The notes below the pieces were generated by a model. The model worked only from the letters and a program-made list of their open reading frames with translations. It searched no databases and was not told where the DNA came from. The position numbers and the translations under genes were made by a program. From Rikenellaceae bacterium (GTDB lineage: Bacteria > Bacteroidota > Bacteroidia > Bacteroidales > Rikenellaceae), in NCBI GenBank assembly GCA_020860245.1, contig JAJBUQ010000008.1:146919-210918 (forward strand): DNA of 64,000 bases, read 5' to 3'. Of this stretch, positions 8,677-17,941 are shown in pieces. Position 1 is the stretch's first letter. Every line of letters begins with the position of its first letter.

Positions 8677-10161
8677 CTACCTTATGGAGGCATATCTTGC
8701 AAATCTTCCGTCTGGGTAAACTCCGTCGATAGAGGTAACTTCCGACGTAATTTTGTATAAATCGTTCACGGAACGGACAGGAGTATCGTTGATATGCGTT
8801 ATTATATAACCCGGTTTTACACCGGCCTTCTCCAGTATTCCACCAGTTACACTTTTCACCCTGATACCGTGTTCTATTTTCAGCTCTTTTTTGATCTTGT
8901 CGTTAACCTCCTCGAATTTACCTCCGAGCTCGGCGCCCAGATTAACGTCGTCTGCTTTCATCAGTTCCGTCCTTCCAGCTCTATTACGCAGAACCACATC
9001 GAAATGTTTCATTTTTCCATCCCTTTTTACGGAAACTTTCAGGATATCGCCCGGACGATGCTGTGCGACCAGTTCCTGAATTTGCGGAGAGCTTTTAATT
9101 TCTATCCCGTCCACTTCGACCACAATGTCGCCTTTGCGTATTCCTGCTTCGTGGGCTCCTCCGTCAGGGTCCGTATCGACTATAAATACTCCGGTTTGTC
9201 CTGCGTCTTTCAGATAGGCGTACTCGTCTTCATATCTCTCTATGAGGCTGGCATTTATCTCGCTCATAGTTATTCCGAGGAACGCTCTCTGGAATATTCC
9301 GTACTCTTTTAAGTCCACAATTACTCTTTTGACTATCGACGACGGGACTGCGAACGAGTATCCGATAAAACTTCCTGTTTCGGTTTTTATCAAAGTGTTT
9401 ATGCCTACCAACTCTCCTGCCGGATTCACGAGCGCCCCTCCGCTGTTTCCGGGATTCACCGCCGCGTCGGTCTGAATAAACGATTCTATACCCATATCCT
9501 CGATTATACCGAGATTACGCGCTTTGGCGCTGACGATGCCAGCCGTAACAGTGGATGTCAGGCTGAACGGGGTACCAATCGCCAAAACCCACTCTCCGAG
9601 CCGCAGGTCCTCCGAACTTCCGAACGGCAGGAACGGCAGACCGTCTGCGTCGATTTTGAGCAGGGCAAGGTCCGTACTCGGATCGGTCCCTATAAGTTCC
9701 GCGGTGAACGTACGCTTATCGCTAAGGGTAACTTTAAGATCTTTAGCATTCTCGACGACATGATTGTTAGAGACTATGTAACCGTCCGAACTGATTATTA
9801 CGCCGGACCCCGACGAGCGCACCTCACGAGGAACATTCCCTCCGCCTCCGTTGCGCGGAGTTCCGAAGAACCATCTCTCCAGCATATCCATCTCGCTCGA
9901 ATATCTCGCTTGCGAGATGGAGACTTTTTCTATACTTACTACCGCGGGAACCGCATTCTCCGCAGCATAAGTCAGATCGGGATAACTCTCTTTGGTATAG
10001 GAAGTAAACTGTACGGGAATATCCCGTTGGTAATCAAGAAACGCTGATCGTTCTTTTTTATTGCTGTCCGTAAATTTAATTACTGTGTAGGCAGTCAATC
10101 CTCCTGTGAGCATTGCTGCCAGAAGCGTTAATAAAACTGTTACCTTCTTCATAATTTTCAC
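8677..10161 (-). CDS. degQ: Periplasmic serine protease of the HtrA/DegQ family
   Basis: The 494-residue protein is an envelope quality-control protease and chaperone. It has an N-terminal hydrophobic segment (residues 6-28) that is either a signal peptide or an anchor. A trypsin-like domain follows with the catalytic triad His134 (SNNHVVENA), Asp164 (STDLALLKID) and Ser240 (VNPGNSGGAL). Two PDZ domains occupy about residues 290-385 and 410-480. The C-terminus (DGVYPDGRFARYASIR) is the conserved tail of the Bacteroidota members. Length and order match DegP/DegQ/DegS-type proteases with two PDZ domains. It is transcribed alone. The stress-responsive control common in this family cannot be seen in the sequence. 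Confidence 0.93.
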   Translation of the reverse strand: MKIMKKVTVLLTLLAAMLTGGLTAYTVIKFTDSNKKERSAFLDYQRDIPVQFTSYTKESYPDLTYAAENAVPAVVSIEKVSISQARYSSEMDMLERWFFGTPRNGGGGNVPREVRSSGSGVIISSDGYIVSNNHVVENAKDLKVTLSDKRTFTAELIGTDPSTDLALLKIDADGLPFLPFGSSEDLRLGEWVLAIGTPFSLTSTVTAGIVSAKARNLGIIEDMGIESFIQTDAAVNPGNSGGALVNPAGELVGINTLIKTETGSFIGYSFAVPSSIVKRVIVDLKEYGIFQRAFLGITMSEINASLIERYEDEYAYLKDAGQTGVFIVDTDPDGGAHEAGIRKGDIVVEVDGIEIKSSPQIQELVAQHRPGDILKVSVKRDGKMKHFDVVLRNRAGRTELMKADDVNLGAELGGKFEEVNDKIKKELKIEHGIRVKSVTGGILEKAGVKPGYIITHINDTPVRSVNDLYKITSEVTSIDGVYPDGRFARYASIR

Positions 10162-10461
10162 TATTGTTATTACTTTTTAATGTTAATTAATTTAAAGGGA
10201 TGGATATATCATAGGCTGTAATTTACTATTAAATAACGCAGTGGCAGATCAAAAATTGTAAGACGCAGATACGTCTTAAATACGAGAGAGAATCTCCTTT
10301 TGCTGCAAATATAATAAATAGGTAACTTCAGAGCAACCCAAAATATCTCTCGACATAATACAAACTAACCTAAGGCGCTGTTTATTGTACCTTAACAGTT
10401 AAAAAATTATTATGAATTGATATGCAGGTTTATTACACCGATCGATAATTAAACCGTGAGC
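10162..10461. other. 300-bp intergenic region between degQ and the beta-barrel gene
   Basis: No gene is seen here. The stretch holds the likely degQ promoter at 10306-10337 and a small perfect hairpin TAAGACG (10259-10265) / CGTCTTA (10272-10278) within the predicted degQ leader. A 16-nt motif TGGCAGATCAAAAATT at 10241-10256 recurs, with one change, at 59278-59293. Confidence 0.5.
10306..10337 (-). promoter_or_regulatory. Probable degQ promoter
   Basis: On the minus strand: GTTG (10337-10334), 20 bp, TATATTTG (10313-10306). The -7 box is exact and the -33 box matches three of four. It would give a leader of about 140 nt containing the 7-bp hairpin at 10259-10278. Confidence 0.5.
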
Positions 10462-11634
10462 TTAGAACGCCTCGTTTATACCGACCACAAACCCGGTTTG
10501 TCCTCTACCGATACCATAATCGAAGCGGACGTTCACACGATGTTTGAATTCCCAACGATAACCGAATCCGTAAGTAGGCAGGGTATGCGACCATTTGAAT
10601 TTACCGAACGAAGGGAATACATTGCCGGCCCCTACCCACGCTGCGACGCCGTGCCTGTTATATATTTTCTGTCTCAGTTCGATCTGGGTCTCGATAAGAT
10701 TTTTATCGTTGTATTTGCCACTGTAATAACCTCGCATTCTTGAATTGCCTCCTAATAGAGCGAGCATCGTCCATGGGACATCTCCGGAATTGAATTCCCC
10801 GTGCAGGTCGTAAGCGAGTATTGCGCCCTTCCACAATCGTTGGTATATATCTCCGGTGAATTCGGTCTTCGAGAAATTAGCGTTATTTCCGAAAAATTCC
10901 GGGAAGTATTTATAGTCGAGTTTTAAATAAATTCCTTTGTAAGCGTTGAGGATAAAATCTCTCGAATCATAGACGATAAACGGTCCTACTCCGGTACTAA
11001 TATATTTTTTGTCCTGTCCGTGCAGGTAGTCTATATTCGAGAAGTTTTTGCCTTCTACATAATTGAAATTTCCCCCTAAACCGATATATGTATTGGGTAA
11101 AACCAAATAGAGAAAGTCCGCTTTTATACGCACCTGCTGTCTTTTATAGTCGCCTTTTTCGTTATTCTCCGCATCGTGGTACCCTATGCCCCAGAAGTCG
11201 GAAGGCCTGAAAAAAAAAGCAGTTACATAGTCTACTCTATACTTTCCCCCCTTCATTATATTGTTGCCGCTGACACCCAGAACAAAGAATCCGGTAGTGG
11301 CTATATCTCCGAAGACCGAGACGTTCGAAGGGGATATATCGAGATTCTCTTTATCGATCCTGTACAATCCCGAAGCCATTATCCCTATACCGAATCCTAC
11401 GTCCGAAGAGTAATGAGGCCCCCCTATTACACTGAAATCGATTTTTTTCTCAAGGGTCCTGTCTACATTCGCTCCTTCAAAATAGCGGTAGAATTTCTGA
11501 AAAAATCCGTTCTTTTGCGGAACGGTATCGATTGCAATAGAATTTACATATTCATCGAAGTGATCAGATTCTTGCGCATGGATTAATACAGACATAAGGA
11601 CAGAAAAGAGGAAAAACAGAACAATCTTTCTCAT
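10462..11634 (-). CDS. BamA/TamA-family outer-membrane beta-barrel protein
   Basis: The 390-residue product starts with a signal peptide ending at IHAQ. After a short N-terminal segment there are no POTRA domains: the barrel begins by about residue 65 with KIDFSVIGGPHYSSDVGFGIG, the first strands typical of the Omp85 surface-antigen domain (Pfam Bac_surface_Ag). Later hallmarks are the VRFDYGIGRGQTGFVVGINEAF end, with a terminal Phe as BAM recognition signal, and the RMRGYYSGKYNDKNLIETQIELRQ segment equivalent to the conserved L6 loop region (the family's RGY motif). It is therefore a POTRA-less single barrel, common in Bacteroidota, whose cargo is unknown. It is not the essential BamA, which is about twice as long. 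Confidence 0.88.
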   Translation of the reverse strand: MRKIVLFFLFSVLMSVLIHAQESDHFDEYVNSIAIDTVPQKNGFFQKFYRYFEGANVDRTLEKKIDFSVIGGPHYSSDVGFGIGIMASGLYRIDKENLDISPSNVSVFGDIATTGFFVLGVSGNNIMKGGKYRVDYVTAFFFRPSDFWGIGYHDAENNEKGDYKRQQVRIKADFLYLVLPNTYIGLGGNFNYVEGKNFSNIDYLHGQDKKYISTGVGPFIVYDSRDFILNAYKGIYLKLDYKYFPEFFGNNANFSKTEFTGDIYQRLWKGAILAYDLHGEFNSGDVPWTMLALLGGNSRMRGYYSGKYNDKNLIETQIELRQKIYNRHGVAAWVGAGNVFPSFGKFKWSHTLPTYGFGYRWEFKHRVNVRFDYGIGRGQTGFVVGINEAF

Positions 11635-11767
11635 ATTATTGATTTAACTTTTTAAACTAAAAGTATAGTTGCAACTACTCTATTTTTTTGGCATACAATG
11701 TGTTACGCACATTTTGCAGTTGCAAATATAACAAAATATAACGCAATCGGAAGTAATCGGTAGAAAA

Positions 11768-12286
11768 ATGAAAAAATATATAATAATTTTAATTTCCGCA
11801 TTATTCGCAGTCCTTCCGGCATTATCACAGAACGATAACGTCGGCAAGAAGGTGGGTCCTGTGGAGATACGGGACAAGGACAACAATCCGATAATGCTAC
11901 CCAGGCTCGGAGAGAAGCATCTGCTGATATTTTACGTGGATCCGGATAAACCTAATCAGAATAAAGACTTCCGCGAACATCTCGAGAAGAACCATATCGA
12001 GAGCGACAACATTTACGGGTTCGGGATCGTGAATCTCAAGGACGCTCCGATGCTTCCCAACGGGATTGTCCGCAATATGGCTGCAAAGAAGGCTGCCGAG
12101 AACGATGCCGATATATTCTTCGACCCTTCCCACGCCGTAAAGGACGCGTGGGCTCTCGGAGACTGTAATAACAAATTTATAATTATGTTCGTTACAAAGG
12201 AGGGGGTTATAGAATTTTTCCGGTGGGGTAAATACTCCGAACAAGACATAGCGGATTTCTACGAAGTTATAGATAAATACAAATAA
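11768..12286 (+). CDS. YtfJ-like exported protein, thioredoxin-like fold
   Basis: The 172-residue product has a signal peptide (MKKYIIILISALFAVLPALS-Q). The mature part follows the YtfJ family: an opening NVGKKVGPVEIRDKDN, a strand LLIFYVDP, IVNLKDAPMLPNGIVRNMAAKKAAEN in the middle, FFDPSHAVKDAWALGDCNN, and a closing strand IIMFVTKEGVIEFFRWG followed by a final helix. YtfJ proteins resemble the peroxiredoxin/thioredoxin fold but lack the CxxC motif; the single Cys here is in GDCNN. Their function is unknown. The protein is expected to be periplasmic. It is divergent from the barrel gene at 10462-11634 and precedes mutS2 without obvious functional link. Confidence 0.75.
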   Translation: MKKYIIILISALFAVLPALSQNDNVGKKVGPVEIRDKDNNPIMLPRLGEKHLLIFYVDPDKPNQNKDFREHLEKNHIESDNIYGFGIVNLKDAPMLPNGIVRNMAAKKAAENDADIFFDPSHAVKDAWALGDCNNKFIIMFVTKEGVIEFFRWGKYSEQDIADFYEVIDKYK

Positions 12287-12288
12287 TC

Positions 12289-12319
12289 TTTCTTATATCG
12301 CGTTTAATAATTAATTTTG
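12289..12319 (+). promoter_or_regulatory. Probable mutS2 promoter
   Basis: TTTC (12289-12292), 19 bp, TAATTTTG (12312-12319). The -7 box is an exact match and the -33 box matches three of four. Transcription would start near 12326, just before the hairpin at 12338. Confidence 0.5.
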
Positions 12320-12337
12320 CATAGTTAAACGACCGTG

Positions 12338-12368
12338 ATCCCGGAGAATTTATCTCCGGGATTATTTG
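12338..12368 (+). terminator. Hairpin between YtfJ-like gene and mutS2 (terminator or attenuator)
   Basis: ATCCCGGAGA (12338-12347) and TCTCCGGGAT (12353-12362) form a perfect 10-bp stem with a 5-nt loop, followed by TATTT. It lies 51 bp past the YtfJ-like gene but downstream of the putative mutS2 promoter, so it may stop readthrough from upstream or act as a leader attenuator of mutS2. Confidence 0.65.
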
Positions 12369-12387
12369 CGGTAATGTGTACGAATAA

Positions 12388-14874
12388 ATGATATACCCTA
12401 AAGAACTTGAAATAAAAATCGGATTCGATAGAATCCGCAGTCAGATCGATAAATTGTGTGCAACCAAGCGCGGTAAGGAGATACTATCCGACACCGGATT
12501 TTCATCCTCTTTCAAGGAGGTCCGGCAGCGCATTTTATTAACGGACGAGATGCGCACAGTGCTTATGATGGAATGCGATTTCCCTCAAAACGGTTATGTA
12601 GACCTTGCGTTTCTCAGAAGGAAGCTGGAGATCGAAGGGGCATTCCTCGACACGGACGAACTCGCAGTACTGAAGACAGGACTCTCGACTGTGGTGGATA
12701 TATCGCGTTTTTTCTCATCTAAAGAAGAAGAGAATTACCCACACCTCAAACAACTAACTTCGGGAGTGGCAACCCTCCCACATGTGATTTCAGAGATTGA
12801 TTCGATCATCGATAGATTCGGGAAGGTCAAAGACAATGCGTCGCCGGAGCTTCAAAATATACGACGTTCCATTGCAGATAAAGAAGGGCAGGTATCGCGC
12901 AGACTAAATCAGATTATGCGCGAAGGTCAGGCGTCCGGAATAATCGATCCGGATGTATCCATATCGATAAGGGAGGGACGTGCAGTGATTCCTGTCTCCG
13001 CGGCAAATAAGAGACGGTTCAAAGGGTTCGTTCACGATGAGTCGGCAACGGGGAAGACATTTTATATCGAACCTATCGAGATTGTCGAATTGAACAACGA
13101 ACTCAAAGAACTCGAATACTCCGAACGCAGAGAGATTGTTAAGATACTTACGAATTTTACCGACAGAATACGTCCGTATACGGAAGATATCGCCGGTTCG
13201 GGAGAATTCCTGGCAATAATTGATTTTATCCGCGCCAAGGGCAGATTCTCGTTGGAGAATAACTGCGTCAAGCCCGTAATGACTTTGGGTCCGCTGGTAA
13301 GATTTATCAAAGCAAGGCACGTGCTTTTAGAGCAGACCCTCAGAAGCGAAGGTAAAACGATAGTACCTCTCGATATCACCCTGACACCGGACAAACATAT
13401 TCTGGTTATATCGGGGCCAAATGCAGGAGGTAAGTCCGTTTGCCTCAAAACGGTGGGATTATTGCAGTACATGCTTCAATGCGGACTGCCGATCCCTGCG
13501 AGTGAGAACTCGGAGACCGGAATCTTCAAGAGTATATTTATCGACATCGGAGACGAGCAGTCGATAGACAACGACCTCAGTACGTACAGCTCGCATCTTT
13601 TGAATATGAAGCAGATAGTCAAATATTCGGACGACAGAAGCCTCGTGCTGATAGATGAATTCGGATCCGGGACGGAGCCTGTCATCGGAGGCGCGATCGC
13701 AGAGGCTGTTCTCGAAGAACTGGAAAAAAAACGTACGTTCGGCGTCATAACCACCCATTATTCCAATCTTAAATATTATGCCTCCAATGCTCAGGGAATC
13801 CGGAACGGAGCGATGAGCTTCGATGTCCAGAATATTATGCCTCTGTTCAAACTCGAGACAGGCAAACCGGGAAGTTCATTCGCGATCGAGATAGCGCGTA
13901 AGATCGGATTACCGGAAGATATAATACGCAACGCATCGGAGAAAGCAGGGACAGACCGTATAAATCTCGAGAAGAATCTCCGCGAGATAGCGCGCGACAA
14001 ACACTACTGGGAGGCCAAGCGCGATAAGATCAGGATAGCGGAGAAGCGTACCGACGAACTCGCTGCAAAATACGAGAAAGAGCTCTCCGAACTCAAAGAA
14101 GAGAGAAAAAAACTCCTCAAGGAGGCGAAAGAAGAGGCGTCGAGAGTAATCGCAGAGGCCAACCGCAGGATCGAATCCACCATACGGGAGATACGGGAGA
14201 GTCAGGCTGACAAGGAGCGTACTAAAAAAGTAAGGAAGGAATTGGAGGAGTTCAAAGAGACGTTCAGTCACACCTCTGATAATGACCGCATAGAAACAAA
14301 GATGCGTCAATTGCAGGAACGAGAGAGACGCAGGGGGGAACGCAAAAAAAATAAAACCGTGGATACGGGCGATGATACAACGCCTAAGCTGGTCGAAAAG
14401 CGGGATCTCACCGCAGGCGATAAGGTAGCAATAAAAGGACAGAGCGCTGTGGGTGAGATTATCAGCATAGCATCAGGCAAAGCGGTGGTAGCATTCGGAC
14501 AGATTATGACGACGATCTCAGCGGATAAACTGGAACTCATCTCTAATTCTCAGTATAAAAAATCGATGCGGGAATCGGCTTCGGTGAGCAGTTATTCGAG
14601 CTACGATACTTCTAAGCGCAGGCTCAACTTCAAGCAGCAGCTGGACGTTCGCGGAGAGAGGGCTGTGGATGCGGTATCGGCTGTCAGGGAATTTGTAGAC
14701 GAAGCGATAATGCTCGGAATACCGGATATCAAGATTCTTCACGGCAAGGGGACAGGAGCATTAAAACAGGAAATAAGGAATTATCTCTCTACTGTCGATC
14801 TCGTCGAACGCTATGGTGACGAGGACGAGAAGTTCGGAGGGGCAGGCATAACAGTTGTAAAACTCGATCTATGA
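12388..14874 (+). CDS. mutS2: MutS2-family ATPase with Smr domain
   Basis: The 828-residue protein is a MutS2 paralogue. These proteins act on recombination intermediates or, as shown in Bacillus (also named RqcU), rescue collided ribosomes, rather than doing mismatch repair. There is no mismatch-recognition domain I. The core and clamp helices fill residues 1-320, Walker A is GPNAGGKS at about 342-349, followed by the Walker B-like region VLIDEFGSGTEP at about 421, a long charged coiled coil (about 515-640), and a C-terminal Smr nuclease domain with LDVRGERAVDA at about 751 and the HGKGTGALK motif at about 784. Length is typical. The stop codon overlaps the start of the M23 peptidase gene by 4 bp (ATGA), so the two are translationally coupled. 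Confidence 0.95.
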   Translation: MIYPKELEIKIGFDRIRSQIDKLCATKRGKEILSDTGFSSSFKEVRQRILLTDEMRTVLMMECDFPQNGYVDLAFLRRKLEIEGAFLDTDELAVLKTGLSTVVDISRFFSSKEEENYPHLKQLTSGVATLPHVISEIDSIIDRFGKVKDNASPELQNIRRSIADKEGQVSRRLNQIMREGQASGIIDPDVSISIREGRAVIPVSAANKRRFKGFVHDESATGKTFYIEPIEIVELNNELKELEYSERREIVKILTNFTDRIRPYTEDIAGSGEFLAIIDFIRAKGRFSLENNCVKPVMTLGPLVRFIKARHVLLEQTLRSEGKTIVPLDITLTPDKHILVISGPNAGGKSVCLKTVGLLQYMLQCGLPIPASENSETGIFKSIFIDIGDEQSIDNDLSTYSSHLLNMKQIVKYSDDRSLVLIDEFGSGTEPVIGGAIAEAVLEELEKKRTFGVITTHYSNLKYYASNAQGIRNGAMSFDVQNIMPLFKLETGKPGSSFAIEIARKIGLPEDIIRNASEKAGTDRINLEKNLREIARDKHYWEAKRDKIRIAEKRTDELAAKYEKELSELKEERKKLLKEAKEEASRVIAEANRRIESTIREIRESQADKERTKKVRKELEEFKETFSHTSDNDRIETKMRQLQERERRRGERKKNKTVDTGDDTTPKLVEKRDLTAGDKVAIKGQSAVGEIISIASGKAVVAFGQIMTTISADKLELISNSQYKKSMRESASVSSYSSYDTSKRRLNFKQQLDVRGERAVDAVSAVREFVDEAIMLGIPDIKILHGKGTGALKQEIRNYLSTVDLVERYGDEDEKFGGAGITVVKLDL

Positions 14875-16577
14875 AAAAATATTTTTTAGCGATACTGACT
14901 CTGTTAGCAGTCGGTACGGCTTACGGGATATCGGCAACGGATTTTATTCCCCCTGTGGATTATCAGATGTACCTTGCAGGCAATGTAGGAGAATACCGGT
15001 CGAATCACTTCCATTCGGGCATAGACATTAAGACTGAAGGAGTTACAGGGAAGCCTATATATTCGGTAGCAGATGGATATATATCAAGAATCGCGGTATC
15101 CCCTACCGGATACGGATATTGTCTGTATGTCAATCATCCCAACGGTACCACATCGGTTTACGGGCATCTGGAGAGATTCAATGACCGCATAGAAGAATAT
15201 GTGGTAGATCAGCAATATAAACGGAAGTCATTTAACGTAGACCTCTATCTCAGCAGATGGCAGATACCTGTGGAACAAGGAGAGATAATAGCTTATTCCG
15301 GCAACAGCGGATCCTCCGCAGGTCCGCACCTCCACTTTGAGATCAGAGATCAGACAACGCAAGATCCATTGAACTTCCTCGCTCTCGGCTATATGGACGG
15401 TATCGAAGACAGCATGGCCCCGAGATTTTTAAAACTGTATGTGTATAATTTCACAGAGGTAGACGGACATCTCGTTATTGCGGATCGGACGGTATACGAT
15501 GTGGAGAGTTTGTCTGCGGGTTACAGGGTCACATCGGGTCCGGTTAAAACCGGGAATATATATGCCTTTGCTGTCGAAGTCACTGACCGTAAGCGGGGAT
15601 CGGACAACACCCTGGGGATTTATTCTCTCGAACAGAAGATAGACGGCAGACGGAACTTCGGATTTACGATCGATAAATTCTCATTTTCAGAGACACGTTA
15701 CGCGAACGACTATGTCGATTACGGACCTAACAGAACGACTCGCAACGAGATAATAAAATGTTTCGTATCGCCTAACAATAAGCTCTCTATATACAAGAAT
15801 GTGGCAGATAGGGGAATTTTAAGGGGCGAAGGGGCGAAGGAGGTCGAGATAACCATAACGGACGACGCAGGCTGCGCGTCCACACTCCGGTTTACAACTG
15901 AATCCGGTGCCGAAGAACCGTTATCTGCGGTATCGGAGAACGCGCAGTTCGTACGTTGGGACAGGGACTTCAACTATGATCTCAATAATCTGAAAGTATA
16001 TATTCCGGCAGGGATGATGTATATCTCGAATTACATGGAATTTGCTGAAGAATCAGGACCTAAGAATTCTCTCTCGCCAATGTATACAGTAGGAGATCCG
16101 GACAAGCTTACTCCCCTGCACGCTGCAATGACCCTGACAATAAAAACAGATTCGATTCCGGCAGGGCTCTCCGGTAAACTTTGCGCGGCAACTTTGGCTC
16201 CCAATGGCTCCTTTGTATACGAGGGGGGAACGGAGAGAGGGTATTCCGTAGTGATATCGACCAGAACATTCGGGAAGTATTTTATTACTTACGACACCAT
16301 ACCACCGAAGATTGTTCCGGAATTTACGAATGGTGCGGACTTGTCCGGCAGCAGTAAACTATCGCTTAAAATAACGGACGATTTGTCCGGAATTAAAGAA
16401 TATTCGGCAACCATAGACGGTGAGTGGGCATTATTCGAATACGATAAGAAGAGTAACCGCATAACACACTACTTCAGGAATCGCAGATACGGGAGAGGTG
16501 GATCCCATACATTGTCCGTGACAGTCACCGACAACAAAGGCAACCGGACGACTGAGAATTATAAGTTCACTTATTAA
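14871..16577 (+). CDS. M23-family metallopeptidase, exported
   Basis: The 568-residue protein has a signal peptide (MKKYFLAILTLLAVGTAYGISA). A LytM/M23 domain covers about residues 25-170 and carries the zinc ligands: His and Asp in HFHSGIDIKT (about residue 47), and the HxH of GPHLHFEIRD (about residue 152). It should therefore cut peptide bridges in peptidoglycan. The 400-residue C-terminal part is beta-rich with Ig-like modules (for example SSKLSLKITDDLSGIKEYSATIDGEW, then HTLSVTVTDNKGN at the end), which may bind partners or the wall. The gene overlaps mutS2 by 4 bp and meets the SGNH hydrolase gene tail to tail with a 4-bp overlap, leaving no room for a terminator between them. Confidence 0.9.
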   Translation: MKKYFLAILTLLAVGTAYGISATDFIPPVDYQMYLAGNVGEYRSNHFHSGIDIKTEGVTGKPIYSVADGYISRIAVSPTGYGYCLYVNHPNGTTSVYGHLERFNDRIEEYVVDQQYKRKSFNVDLYLSRWQIPVEQGEIIAYSGNSGSSAGPHLHFEIRDQTTQDPLNFLALGYMDGIEDSMAPRFLKLYVYNFTEVDGHLVIADRTVYDVESLSAGYRVTSGPVKTGNIYAFAVEVTDRKRGSDNTLGIYSLEQKIDGRRNFGFTIDKFSFSETRYANDYVDYGPNRTTRNEIIKCFVSPNNKLSIYKNVADRGILRGEGAKEVEITITDDAGCASTLRFTTESGAEEPLSAVSENAQFVRWDRDFNYDLNNLKVYIPAGMMYISNYMEFAEESGPKNSLSPMYTVGDPDKLTPLHAAMTLTIKTDSIPAGLSGKLCAATLAPNGSFVYEGGTERGYSVVISTRTFGKYFITYDTIPPKIVPEFTNGADLSGSSKLSLKITDDLSGIKEYSATIDGEWALFEYDKKSNRITHYFRNRRYGRGGSHTLSVTVTDNKGNRTTENYKFTY

Positions 16578-17365
16578 AGAGCTCCGGACTTACGAAGAGA
16601 CTTATAGATATTCCCTGTCCAGAACTCCGCGAGCTTAGCCGCACCGTCCCTGTTAGGATGGAGGAAAAATATTCCCTCTTGTCCATTCTCATGAATCATA
16701 AGTTCCTTGTAGTGCTTCTCGAAATAACCGTGAGCCTTCGAATCACCCACATAGACGGAGAAATTCTTTTTGCGATATTCGCGCGCGAGGCGGTCGATCG
16801 CAGGAATATACGAACGTAATCTGTCGAGCCCTTCCTGAAGATATTGAGAGGTATTGTATGTATTAGGGCTGTACCATACAGGGTGATGAAGTACGACGAC
16901 TGCATCCGGATAACGGTTTAATAAAGAATCCATGATAGACATAAGATTTATTATGTAAACTTCTCTCTCCACGGGAGAACCGTTAGGTCCGGTTACCGCG
17001 CTGTCGTTCGTTCCGATCATTATCGAAAATACGAGCTGTGCATCCTTATCGGAATAAAATCCGTCGGCGGCCTCGATAGTGCGCGTAAATAAACCGGTTC
17101 CTGGAATATGGTCGAACGTGGTCTTCCCGCTTACACCGTTATTAAAGAATTTTACGCTTCCCACTCCTTTGTAACCCTCCAAGATACCGGCAGCTATCGC
17201 AGGCGGAGCGTACTCGGCGCCTCCAAGTTGAACGCCCTGAGTAATGCTGTTGCCGATAAACACCAGATTTATATCCTTGCCATTATCCGAGCTGCGAGCA
17301 GTTAATTTTACGGACATGGAAAAAAGAAAAATAAACGACAGAAGTAAGGTATATAATTTTCGCAT
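16574..17365 (-). CDS. SGNH/GDSL-type hydrolase, exported
   Basis: The product (263 residues from the ATG at 17365) has a signal peptide (MRKLYTLLLSFIFLFSMSVKLTAR). The SGNH blocks are visible: block I GNSITQG with the catalytic Ser, a Gly in NNGVSGKTT (block II), IGTNDSA (block III, Asn) and, near the end, FFLHPNRDGAAKLAEFW with the catalytic His. It is likely an esterase acting on acetylated polysaccharide or another ester in the periplasm or outside; the substrate is not predictable. A longer frame upstream would start 40 codons earlier but lacks a sensible signal peptide. It converges with the M23 gene. Confidence 0.85.
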   Translation of the reverse strand: MRKLYTLLLSFIFLFSMSVKLTARSSDNGKDINLVFIGNSITQGVQLGGAEYAPPAIAAGILEGYKGVGSVKFFNNGVSGKTTFDHIPGTGLFTRTIEAADGFYSDKDAQLVFSIMIGTNDSAVTGPNGSPVEREVYIINLMSIMDSLLNRYPDAVVVLHHPVWYSPNTYNTSQYLQEGLDRLRSYIPAIDRLAREYRKKNFSVYVGDSKAHGYFEKHYKELMIHENGQEGIFFLHPNRDGAAKLAEFWTGNIYKSLRKSGAL

Positions 17366-17521
17366 AATGCAATGGCTTAATAAATAAAAATATAATAAGA
17401 TCCCGGTGAAGCAGGATCGCCTGGGATTTATCATAGGCAGACCCCTACATTCTCCAAATATAATGAAAGTTAAGAGAGAAAACAAGTATGGATCAAGTTG
17501 TCCCTTTTACTATATGTGAAC

Positions 17522-17549
17522 AAAAAGCCCCTCTTACGAGGGACTTTTT
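17522..17549 (-). terminator. Rho-independent terminator of the rpmB-rpmG-DUF4295 operon
   Basis: On the minus strand AAAAAGTCCCTC, loop GTAA, then GAGGGGCTTTTT form a 12-bp stem with one G-U pair and a closing T run. It lies 33 bp past the DUF4295 gene. Confidence 0.85.
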
Positions 17550-17581
17550 GTATCAGGAGTTGCGTCCTGCTACATTACTTA

Positions 17582-17737
17582 CTATTTGCTACTGAAAAAA
17601 TCTTTAATGTTATCGTTAGGAACGATTTCTGATTTAAAAGTATAAGAACCTGATTTTTCAGATTTTACCATTTTGATAACTTTGGTAAAGTTTTTTCCTG
17701 TACCTTTTTTAAGGGTTGCTACTACTTTCTTTGCCAT
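17582..17737 (-). CDS. DUF4295 small basic protein
   Basis: This 51-residue gene encodes MAKKVVATLKKGTGKNFTKV..., a Lys-rich protein with no membrane segment that ends FFSSK. It matches DUF4295, a family that in Bacteroidota follows rpmB and rpmG almost invariably, and so is suspected to be a ribosome-associated protein; its function is not known. It begins 9 bp past rpmG and ends the operon at a hairpin terminator. In many relatives ftsY comes next, but not here. Confidence 0.9.
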   Translation of the reverse strand: MAKKVVATLKKGTGKNFTKVIKMVKSEKSGSYTFKSEIVPNDNIKDFFSSK

Positions 17738-17746
17738 GATTCAAAA

Positions 17747-17929
17747 TTATTTAATCTCTCTGTGTAATGTTACTCTTTTAAGTATCGGATTGTACTTTTT
17801 ACGCTCCATCCTGTCAGGAGTGTTCTTTTTGTTTTTGGTAGTGATGTATCTTGACATTCCCGGCAGTCCGCTTTCTTTCTGCTCGGTACATTCCAAGATA
17901 ACCTGTACCCTGTTACCTTTTTTTGCCAT
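17747..17929 (-). CDS. rpmG: 50S ribosomal protein L33
   Basis: The 60-residue product shows the L33 pattern: [18 protein letters not shown] at the N-terminus, then the [25 protein letters not shown] core. The four zinc cysteines of the C+ form are missing (only one Cys), so this is the zinc-free type. It lies between rpmB (12 bp upstream) and the DUF4295 gene (9 bp downstream) in one operon and is part of the large ribosomal subunit near the E site. Confidence 0.96.
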   Translation of the reverse strand: MAKKGNRVQVILECTEQKESGLPGMSRYITTKNKKNTPDRMERKKYNPILKRVTLHREIK

Positions 17930-17941
17930 TTTTACCTTGTG

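Noticed and set aside
17366-17485. Longer N-terminus of the SGNH hydrolase
   Set aside because: It would place 40 odd residues before a normal signal peptide.
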